From positions 1 through 8,621 of the forward strand of contig CALPZT020000043.1 in assembly GCA_943328365.2 (NCBI GenBank): a stretch of 8,621 nucleotides of DNA. The letters run 5' to 3'. The stretch is from Bifidobacterium breve (lineage in GTDB: Bacteria > Actinomycetota > Actinomycetes > S36-B12). Of the stretch, positions 1-4,964 are shown in pieces; within the stretch, counting starts at the first letter, position 1, and every line of letters begins with the position of its first letter. Both the position numbers and the translations under genes were made by a program. The notes under the pieces are model-generated. The model did no database searches, had not been told where the DNA came from, and saw only the letters and a list, made by a program, of their open reading frames with translations.

Positions 1-512
1 CAGAAGACGAAGGTGTCGGCGAACTCGCCGACGACCGTTGACCCGATGAGCCGCGCCCATAGGTACTTCTCCTTCGTCCGCTCCTTGATTTTCACGAGGA
101 CGTAGGCATTGAGGAGCTGGCCGACGAGGAACCCGCAGATGCTCGCGAGGACGATCCGGGGGACGAAGCCGAGGACGGCCTCGAATGCCGCCTGGTTCTC
201 GTAGCCATCCGCAGGCGGCGAGAGCTGGACGAGGTAGAAGGTGACCGCCGCGAGGATCGCCATCGCGAAGCCGAGGATGATCGCCCGGCGCGCGGCCTTC
301 CAGCCGTAGACCTCGCTGAGGATGTCGCCGATGAGGTACGTGAGCGGGAAGAGGAAGACCCCGCCGTCGGTGATGAGGGGGCCGAACTCGATGAGCTTCG
401 TGGCGCCGATATTCGAGATGAGCAGCACCGAGCAGAACACCGCCACGATGATCGGGTAGAGGCTCGATCCGGTGGCGGCGAAATGCGGTCGGGTGAGGGT
501 CGGTGTCGTCAT
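1..512 (-). CDS. yhhQ: Queuosine precursor transporter, YhhQ/VUT family (partial, C-terminus off left edge)
   Basis: The minus strand reads 170 codons from ATG at 512 to the window edge without a stop. It encodes a hydrophobic integral membrane protein with likely helices near residues 18-34, 50-68, 76-96, 117-140 and from about 155. Family-typical patches are visible: FPLTYLIGDILSEVYGWKAAR (about 55-75), GFLVGQLLNAYVLVK (about 127-141) and RLIGSTVVGEFADTFVF (154-170). YhhQ/VUT proteins import queuosine precursors for modification of GUN-anticodon tRNAs, and full members are about 220-250 residues, so roughly the last quarter is missing. The start lies 7 bp after the stop of the upstream AlbA_2/GHKL gene, suggesting co-transcription or translational coupling. 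No clear Shine-Dalgarno is seen. An in-frame ATG at 533, inside the upstream gene, is an alternative start adding seven residues. Family assignment is firm; substrate is inferred from the family. Confidence 0.93.
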   Translation of the reverse strand, partial: MTTPTLTRPHFAATGSSLYPIIVAVFCSVLLISNIGATKLIEFGPLITDGGVFLFPLTYLIGDILSEVYGWKAARRAIILGFAMAILAAVTFYLVQLSPPADGYENQAAFEAVLGFVPRIVLASICGFLVGQLLNAYVLVKIKERTKEKYLWARLIGSTVVGEFADTFVF

Positions 513-519
513 CAGGCGA

Positions 520-2283
520 TCAGTCAACACCATTTGGGGCGTGCGTCGAAGTCGACGTCGCAACGAGCCGGTAGCGCACGCGGGGCCCGCGCGCGTTGGA
601 CACGGGTTCGATCACTCCCTGACGTGTCAATTCGGCGAGGATCCGCGAGGCTGAGTTCTCGACGACTCCCAGCAGGGACGCTGCGTCCTCTCGGCCGATT
701 TGCGGGTGCGAATCGAGAAAGGCCCGCACCAGGTCAGAATGCTGATCGAGTGAACGGCGTGGGGTATATCGAAGGCGTGGGTGGAATCGCTCGCGGGTTG
801 GGTCAGCGAGGGTGTACGCGCGGCCCGAGCGTACGAGCCTGCGAAGTTCTCCGGCTGCCTCGAGGGCGATCAGTGTTTGCTCTGCCTCGACTCTTGTGCA
901 TTGAGCGATGGACGCAAGTCGCTCTGAGCGGAGAGGCGTGGCGCTGAAGAGCTCCGTGATGGCCATGGCGGTGCGCACGCCGTCAAGGGATTGATCGCGG
1001 GCAGCAAGTTCGTCGAAATATGCGAGGAGTTCGACGTCTGGCCGGCCGCCGAGCAAGGTCACGACCACCTCGCCGCCGGACTCGGTGATACTCGGAGCAG
1101 GATGCCCCGCTCGGAGCATTTGCTCGTACATGATGTCGATCCCGACACCCTCTCGTTCCGCGAGGCCGAGCACGCGCATGGCCGACGCCAACGCTGGGTT
1201 GCGGGGGGTGGACGGTGCTGTGATGAGCCGATCTGCCCTGAGTCCGGAGACGAACCCGCCGGGTGAGCGCACCTTGAGGTGCATCCCGTTGATGGCGTGC
1301 ACGGTGATTGAGGAGCGTGCCAGTCGGTAGTCGCGGTGCATGATCGCGTTCACAATCGCCTCGCGCAGTGCGTAGTCCGGTATGGCTCGCATGAGCCGGC
1401 GGCCCGCGCCGATGACCGTGACCGTTTCGGGGAACGAGCTCCCGGTCAACTGCGCCCAGGCCTCGTCGAAAATCTCGAGCAGTGGGGCCGGGCCGCGTAC
1501 CGAGTGCCGTGACGGTCTGCCCTCCGACAGCACATCGAGGACAACGAGCTGTTCGAGACCGGGGTCCAAGGGAGTGAGCAGAAGCGCCCCGGCTTGTGTC
1601 AGTTCGGGGTCCGTCTCGGATCCATCCCCGATGAGAACGCCGAGCCGGCGTACAAGTTCGAGGTCGCTCGCTGGCGCCACGCCCTTCGCCGACTGATACT
1701 TCACGCGGGCCGACGCAAGTGCCGCGCTCGTTGCGTGCGAGAGCCGGCTACCGGATGGCTCTGCGCTCCAGTCGTAGCCGCGCCGACGCTCGAGGAACTC
1801 CCTTGCTCGGTCACCGGACAATTCCTCGCACGACGAACCGACTCTGGCCCGCAGCTTCCCGCCAGCCCGGATCTCTTCGAGTGCGGGCGGGACATCGATG
1901 AGGAGGAGTCGAGTGCCGTCCGTGATGAGTTCTTCGATATCGACTGTGTAATGAGGTGACGTCAACGCATGAACGCGTGCCTTGAGCCACGCAGCGTCAC
2001 TCTGTGCCCCAACTAAGGCATCCGAGCCGCCAATGCGGTCGTCAACTCCGATGATCAGCACCCCGCCAAGCAGGCTGTTGGCCAGGCAGCCGACTTCTTC
2101 GGCGAGGGCTTGGGCGGCGGGCTCATGCGTGGGAGGGATGCTCTGGTGCGCTCCGCCGCGACCGCGTGTGCCCAACTCCTCCTTGAAGTCGACCTGCTCA
2201 GTCTCGGCGTCGCAGGCTCGAGTTCCTGCCGCGACCGCGGCTAGGGCGGCGAGGGCTACGTTTCTCCTCCGATGTGCGCTCAC
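520..2283 (-). CDS. AlbA_2/Schlafen-like and GHKL ATP-binding domain protein, putative regulator
   Basis: A 587-residue protein starting at GTG 2283; the frame closes at a stop about 45 bp further upstream, with no ATG/GTG/TTG start between. Residues about 25-165 resemble an AlbA_2 (Schlafen-type, formerly 'divergent AAA_4') domain: ETEQVDFKEE (27-36), CLANSLLGGVLIIGVDD (66-82) and LLLIDVPP (126-133). Residues about 295-410 resemble the GHKL-like ATPase half common in this family: ALREAIVNAIMHRDY (305-319), VRSPGGFVSGL (338-348), RNPALASAMR and EREGVGIDIM. The C-terminal 170 residues contain two likely winged-helix segments (about 435-490 and 515-575). Such proteins are often annotated as ATP-binding proteins or putative transcriptional regulators, and some occur near defence genes. 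No specific function can be given. The N-terminus (MSAHRRRN...) is the least certain part. The gene lies between tRNA-Arg and yhhQ, its stop is 7 bp from the yhhQ start, and an inverted repeat precedes it, which suggests autoregulation (inference). Confidence 0.85.
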   Translation of the reverse strand: MSAHRRRNVALAALAAVAAGTRACDAETEQVDFKEELGTRGRGGAHQSIPPTHEPAAQALAEEVGCLANSLLGGVLIIGVDDRIGGSDALVGAQSDAAWLKARVHALTSPHYTVDIEELITDGTRLLLIDVPPALEEIRAGGKLRARVGSSCEELSGDRAREFLERRRGYDWSAEPSGSRLSHATSAALASARVKYQSAKGVAPASDLELVRRLGVLIGDGSETDPELTQAGALLLTPLDPGLEQLVVLDVLSEGRPSRHSVRGPAPLLEIFDEAWAQLTGSSFPETVTVIGAGRRLMRAIPDYALREAIVNAIMHRDYRLARSSITVHAINGMHLKVRSPGGFVSGLRADRLITAPSTPRNPALASAMRVLGLAEREGVGIDIMYEQMLRAGHPAPSITESGGEVVVTLLGGRPDVELLAYFDELAARDQSLDGVRTAMAITELFSATPLRSERLASIAQCTRVEAEQTLIALEAAGELRRLVRSGRAYTLADPTRERFHPRLRYTPRRSLDQHSDLVRAFLDSHPQIGREDAASLLGVVENSASRILAELTRQGVIEPVSNARGPRVRYRLVATSTSTHAPNGVD

Positions 2284-2289
2284 GCGTCG

Positions 2290-2328
2290 TAAAGTAACAT
2301 AACTCGCAGAGAGAGTAATGTTTCTTTA
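2290..2328. promoter_or_regulatory. Imperfect inverted repeat upstream of the AlbA_2/GHKL gene, possible operator
   Basis: The arms TAAAGTAACAT (2290-2300) and ATGTTTCTTTA (2318-2328) are inverted repeats matching at 10 of 11 positions, separated by 17 bp. They lie 7-45 bp upstream of the GTG start at 2283, in an AT-richer patch of an otherwise GC-rich region. That is where a promoter and operator would be expected. A protein with C-terminal winged helices begins immediately downstream, so self-binding is a reasonable idea, but nothing in the sequence proves it. Confidence 0.4.
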
Positions 2329-2402
2329 ATCCGAACGATGACCTGTTGCTCTGAGATTGCGACTCGTATTGGATGCGGACGGCGGATGTGCCAGTCGACG
2401 AT

Positions 2403-2417
2403 CGGTGCCCCCGGCAG
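2403..2417. repeat. Left copy of 15-bp direct repeat, target-site duplication of the IS481 element
   Basis: CGGTGCCCCCGGCAG here is identical to 3714-3728, where it forms the 3' end of the tRNA-Arg gene plus three trailer bases. It abuts the left tip of the IS. Twelve of its bases are therefore a displaced fragment of the tRNA 3' end on this side. IS481-family elements are known to make duplications of variable length; 15 bp is at the long end. Confidence 0.85.
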
Positions 2418-2464
2418 TGTCGTGTTTCACGACTTAGTTAACCCCTGTCCCGGGACATCGTTAA
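2418..2464 (+). repeat. IS481 left terminal inverted repeat with two tandem sites
   Basis: Two direct 19-bp sites lie here: an outer, diverged copy at 2423-2441 (13 of 19 positions match) and an inner copy at 2446-2464, TGTCCCGGGACATCGTTAA. The inner copy is identical, in inverse orientation, to the outer site of the right end at 3689-3707. The pitch between the sites is 23 bp. The tip also holds a perfect small palindrome, GTCGTG-TTT-CACGAC (2419-2433). These are probably transposase-binding sites. Confidence 0.8.
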
Positions 2465-2474
2465 CCCTTGACGC

Positions 2475-3668
2475 ATGTCGAAGAATCGGGTCATCGTCGA
2501 GGCAGTGCTGGCAGGTCAGTCCCACGGGGCGGTCGCCCGGCAATACGGGATCTCCACCGTCTGGGTAGGCAAGCTCGTCGCCCGATGGCGCATCGGCGGG
2601 TGGGACGCGGTCGAGAGGCAATCCACCCGACCCAAGTCCAACCCGAACGCCAGCGACCAGGACACCGTCGCCAAGGTCGTCGCCCTACGCCAACGCCTGG
2701 CCGGGCAGGGCCTGGACGCGGGCCCCCACACCATCGCCGCCCACCTCGCTCGCGACGGCCACCGGGCACCCTCGGTCACCACGATCTGGCGCATCCTGGC
2801 CCGGGCCGGACTGATCACCCCTGAGCCGCGCAAGCGACCACGACGGTCCTACGTGCGATTCGAAGCAGACCTGCCGAACGAATGCTGGCAATCCGACTTC
2901 ACCCACTGGCCCCTCGCCGACGGCACCGATACCGAGATCCTCACCTTCCTCGACGACCACGCCCGCTACGCCCTCAGCCTCACCGCGCACCCCACCGTCA
3001 CCGTCGCCATCGTCCTCGGCGCCTTCCGCGCCGCGATCGACACGCACGGCATCCCCGAATCCACGTTGACAGACAACGGCCTTGTCTTCACCACCCGCTC
3101 GAGAGGCGGCCGCAACAGCTTCGAAAGGGAACTCGTCATCCTCGGCATCACCCAGAAGAACGGCAAGCCCAACCACCCCCAGACCCAGGGGAAAGTCGAA
3201 CGCTTCCAGCAGACCCTGAAGAAATGGCTGCGCGCGCAACCACCCGCGAGCACGATCCACGAGCTCCAGGAGCAACTCGACCGATTCGCCCACCACTACA
3301 ACCACGACCGACCACACCGATCACTCGGCCAGCGCACCCCGGCCGTCGCCTACGCCGCCCGAGCCAAGGCCACCCCCACCGGACGGGACGGCCACTGGCG
3401 CATCCGCCACGACAAAGTCGACAAGACCGGGCGCATCACCATCCGCCACGCCTCGAAACTCCACCACATCGGCATCGGCTACGAGCACACCGGAACAACC
3501 GTCCGCGTCCTCATCCACGACCTGCACATCACCGTCATCAACTCCGACACCGGCGAGATCATCCGAGACCTACAACTCGACACCACCCGCGACTACCAGC
3601 CACTCGGCAGACCACCCGGACCACCCAAAGGAAGCCCACAACGCGGCGGCCGAAAAGCCCAGGCATAA
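2475..3668 (+). CDS. IS481-family transposase (DDE/rve integrase)
   Basis: A 397-residue, apparently intact transposase that cuts and joins the IS ends. Residues about 15-37 form a helix-turn-helix (SHGAVARQYGISTVWVGKLV). A second HTH-like region at about 85-112 precedes the rve catalytic core. The acidic triad is visible as D141 (NECWQSDFTHW), D200 (STLTDNGLVF) and E242 (QGKVERFQQTLKKW). The 41 residues between the second Asp and Glu fit IS481 relatives with an enlarged loop. A downstream YNHDRPHRSLGQRTP motif (about 285-305) is typical of the family, and the C-terminus is basic and proline-rich. ATG 2475 lies 10 bp inside the left inner terminal site and has no evident Shine-Dalgarno. The TAA stop at 3666 forms the first bases of the right inner terminal site, so gene and end overlap. 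No frameshift was seen. Confidence 0.96.
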   Translation: MSKNRVIVEAVLAGQSHGAVARQYGISTVWVGKLVARWRIGGWDAVERQSTRPKSNPNASDQDTVAKVVALRQRLAGQGLDAGPHTIAAHLARDGHRAPSVTTIWRILARAGLITPEPRKRPRRSYVRFEADLPNECWQSDFTHWPLADGTDTEILTFLDDHARYALSLTAHPTVTVAIVLGAFRAAIDTHGIPESTLTDNGLVFTTRSRGGRNSFERELVILGITQKNGKPNHPQTQGKVERFQQTLKKWLRAQPPASTIHELQEQLDRFAHHYNHDRPHRSLGQRTPAVAYAARAKATPTGRDGHWRIRHDKVDKTGRITIRHASKLHHIGIGYEHTGTTVRVLIHDLHITVINSDTGEIIRDLQLDTTRDYQPLGRPPGPPKGSPQRGGRKAQA

Positions 3669-3713
3669 ACGAAGTCCCGGGACACCTATTAACGATGTCC
3701 CGGGACAACACAA
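3666..3713 (-). repeat. IS481 right terminal inverted repeat with two tandem sites
   Basis: Read on the minus strand, the outer site 3707-3689 is TGTCCCGGGACATCGTTAA and the inner site 3684-3666 is TGTCCCGGGACTTCGTTTA (17 of 19 match), again with a 23-bp pitch. The transposase stop codon lies in the inner site. Both contain the perfect palindrome GTCCCGGGAC. Confidence 0.8.
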
Positions 3714-3728
3714 CGGTGCCCCCGGCAG
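3714..3728. repeat. Right copy of 15-bp direct repeat, within the tRNA-Arg 3' end
   Basis: CGGTGCCCCCGGCAG, identical to 2403-2417. On the minus strand it is the tail of the T-stem, the 3' acceptor strand, the discriminator base and the following CCG. This copy belongs to the intact tRNA; the left copy is the orphaned duplicate. Confidence 0.85.
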
Positions 3729-3789
3729 GATTTGAACCTGCGACCTACGGTACCGGAAACCGGCGCTCTATCCACTGAGCTACGAGGGC
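3717..3789 (-). tRNA. tRNA-Arg (anticodon CCG)
   Basis: A 73-nt cloverleaf on the minus strand. The acceptor stem GCCCTCG pairs with CGGGGGC (one G-U). The D arm is GCTC/GAGC with an 8-nt loop, the anticodon loop TTCCGGT gives CCG (coordinates 3754-3756), and the T arm is GCAGG-TTCAAAT-CCTGC with discriminator A. The anticodon stem CCGGT/ACCGT has a C27-U43 mismatch at its base. CCG reads the arginine codon CGG. The CCA tail is not fully encoded (CCG follows), so CCA must be added by nucleotidyltransferase. An IS481 element lies 3 bp beyond the 3' end and has replaced the original trailer. The arginyl-tRNA synthetase gene is about 1.2 kb away, divergent. Confidence 0.96.
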
Positions 3790-3801
3790 GAATGTGGGCA
3801 C

Positions 3802-3807
3802 AGGCTA
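3802..3807 (-). promoter_or_regulatory. Possible -10 element for tRNA-Arg
   Basis: On the minus strand TAGCCT fits the actinobacterial TANNNT -10 pattern, 13-18 bp upstream of the tRNA 5' end. No good -35 hexamer is visible at the expected spacing. Confidence 0.3.
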
Positions 3808-3854
3808 TCAGCGCCCGCGAGTGCCCCGTGCACGCCGAGTGCGAGGATGTCCGA

Positions 3855-4745
3855 ATGCGCGAACGAGCCGGTGCCCTGGTGGCCTACTGCCTCGCGATCT
3901 CCAGGCGATTCGCGCTCCACCGCGGCTCGCTCACTGCCGGAGGCCTGGCCTACTTCGTGGCCCTGTCGATTGCCCCGGCCGCGATCGTCGTCGGCGGCAT
4001 CGTCGGCCTGTTCGTCACCCCGGACGACGTCCGCAGCGTTCTCACCAAGCTCGTTGCCGGGGCTCCGAATGGGGCTGCGGCGCTGAGCCCGTTCATCGAC
4101 TCGATCGTGAGCGTCGTCGAGCGGTCGTCCGGCGGCACGGTCACGATCGCGTCCCTCGTCAGCCTCGTCATCGCGGTGTATGCATCATCGCGGGTGGTCT
4201 ACGGCTTGCGCATGGCGCTCAACACCTCGTTCGGCGTGCCGGAGCGGTTCCAGGGCATTGCGGAGCGACTGCTGTCGTCGGCCATCACGCTGATCGGCCT
4301 CGTGGGCGCGGTTGCCGTCATCATCGTCCTCACCTTCGTCCCGAAGGTTCTTGCCCTCTTCGGAGTCACCGACATCACCGTGTTCACCGGGGTGGGCGTC
4401 GTCGACTGGACGATCGTCACGCTCATCGTCTGGATATCCGTCTGGTGGCTGCTCCACCGGGTGCCGAACAAGTCGAGGCCGGTGCCGATCTGGGCGCCCG
4501 GGCCGATGGTGGCGGCCCTTTGGATCGTCGGGTCAAGCGCCGGGGTCGGCATCTACGTGGGGCTCTCCGGAACCCTCGGTGCAGCGATCCTCATCTTCGG
4601 GTCGGCGCTCGTCGTGCTGCTGTGGCTCTACCTGTGCTTCATCGGCCTCCTCATCGGGGCCGAGATGGAGGCGGAGCGACAGGAGCGACAGGAGCGACAG
4701 GAGCCCAAGGAGCCCAAGGAGCGTGAGGAGCGGGTCTCCGCGTGA
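3855..4745 (+). CDS. YihY/BrkB-family inner membrane protein
   Basis: A 296-residue polytopic membrane protein of the YihY/virulence-factor BrkB (UPF0761-like) family, whose biochemical role is not established. Family features: GGLAYFVALSIAPAAIV (29-45), YGLRMALNTSFGVP (116-129) and the C-terminal WLYLCFIGLLIGAEMEAE (257-274). Likely membrane helices lie near 28-55, 98-115, 138-165, 176-200, 214-235 and 240-268. ATG 3855 was chosen because GAGG at 3843-3846 lies 8 nt upstream and the length fits the family. The frame remains open further upstream, even into the tRNA, with an ATG at 3792 and GTG at 3828, but those starts are less well supported. The tail after residue 273 is a charged repeat (ERQ x3, EPK x2) encoded by 9-bp DNA repeats. 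The gene is divergent from tRNA-Arg and followed by a hairpin before argS. Confidence 0.9.
   Translation: MRERAGALVAYCLAISRRFALHRGSLTAGGLAYFVALSIAPAAIVVGGIVGLFVTPDDVRSVLTKLVAGAPNGAAALSPFIDSIVSVVERSSGGTVTIASLVSLVIAVYASSRVVYGLRMALNTSFGVPERFQGIAERLLSSAITLIGLVGAVAVIIVLTFVPKVLALFGVTDITVFTGVGVVDWTIVTLIVWISVWWLLHRVPNKSRPVPIWAPGPMVAALWIVGSSAGVGIYVGLSGTLGAAILIFGSALVVLLWLYLCFIGLLIGAEMEAERQERQERQEPKEPKEREERVSA
4674..4727 (+). repeat. 9-bp tandem repeats in the 3' end of the YihY/BrkB gene
   Basis: There are three perfect units of GAGCGACAG (4674-4700), two of GAGCCCAAG (4701-4718) and a diverged GAGCGTGAG (4719-4727). The units keep the reading frame and encode ERQ ERQ ERQ EPK EPK ERE, so copy-number change would lengthen or shorten the cytoplasmic tail without a frameshift. 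Confidence 0.9.
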
Positions 4746-4841
4746 CTCGCGTCACAATCCTTCGATTGAGGGTTGGACGATGCAGTCGCGGGCCATACGG
4801 GTGATGTCGTATGCCACGTCGGGGGATTGGGCATGCGATGC

Positions 4842-4872
4842 GGTGGGGGACCCGCTCGGCGGGTCTCCCACC
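4842..4872 (+). terminator. Strong GC hairpin between the YihY/BrkB gene and argS
   Basis: The arms GGTGGGGGACCCGC (4842-4855) and GCGGGTCTCCCACC (4859-4872) pair at 13 of 14 positions around a TCG loop. This is the most stable hairpin I see in the 219-bp gap. No T-run follows on either strand, so it would be a non-canonical terminator, common in high-GC actinomycetes. It ends about 92 bp before the argS start. A regulatory role for argS is possible but less likely if argS is transcribed from its own promoter at about 4965. Confidence 0.5.
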
Positions 4873-4952
4873 AACCCCCTGTCAGTCCGTCCGCTCGTCG
4901 CTGGGGGCCTTCCCCGGTTGAGTTGAATTCCCGGACGAGGCAGGAGTGCAGA

Positions 4953-4958
4953 TACGCT
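4953..4958 (+). promoter_or_regulatory. Possible -10 element giving a leaderless argS mRNA
   Basis: TACGCT fits TANNNT and ends 6 bp before the GTG start at 4965, which places transcription start at or next to the start codon. No Shine-Dalgarno lies at normal spacing; the nearest GGAG, at 4943-4946, is 18 bp before the start. A good -35 box is not seen at 17 bp. Confidence 0.4.
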
Positions 4959-4964
4959 CGCGCG

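Larger units (their letters stand above)
2418..3713 (+). mobile_element. Complete IS481-family insertion sequence
   Basis: The element is about 1.3 kb with one transposase gene filling most of it, ends beginning TGT, inverted terminal sites, and a perfect 15-bp direct repeat on both sides. The left tip is TGTCGTGTTTCACGAC at 2418. Read inward on the minus strand, the right tip is (T)TGTGTTGTCCCGGG from 3713/3712; repeat register favours 3712 as the symmetric end, and the duplication favours 3713, a one-base ambiguity. It interrupts the junction between tRNA-Arg (minus strand) and its trailer. Intact transposase, intact ends and identical flanking repeats suggest a fairly recent and possibly active insertion. 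Confidence 0.9.

Noticed and set aside
483..947. Plus-strand open frames across 472-2302
   Set aside because: They are antisense to the AlbA_2/GHKL gene, have Arg/Ser-rich composition typical of shadow frames in GC-rich DNA, and show no recognisable domain.
2403..3728. Reading the 15-bp repeats as attL/attR of a tRNA-integrated island
   Set aside because: The repeats abut the IS ends within about a base, no integrase gene is present between them, and the interval contains only the IS, so a target-site duplication explains everything.
2882..3778. 298-codon plus-strand frame overlapping the transposase
   Set aside because: Arg/His/Pro-rich shadow frame of the IS481 transposase, which itself has HTH and the DDE triad; it also runs through the IS end and tRNA.
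3732..3854. Longer starts of the YihY/BrkB protein (ATG in the tRNA, ATG 3792, GTG 3828)
   Set aside because: The first lies inside the tRNA, and the extension is not membrane-protein-like. ATG 3855 has a properly spaced GAGG and the family length.
4773..4964. N-terminal extension of ArgS from ATG 4773
   Set aside because: It would add 64 residues unlike ArgS and translate through the strong hairpin; GTG 4965 gives the normal family start.
4746..4964. T-box or other riboswitch controlling argS
   Set aside because: No T-box core, specifier loop or antiterminator pattern was seen, and the likely transcription start at the GTG leaves no leader RNA.
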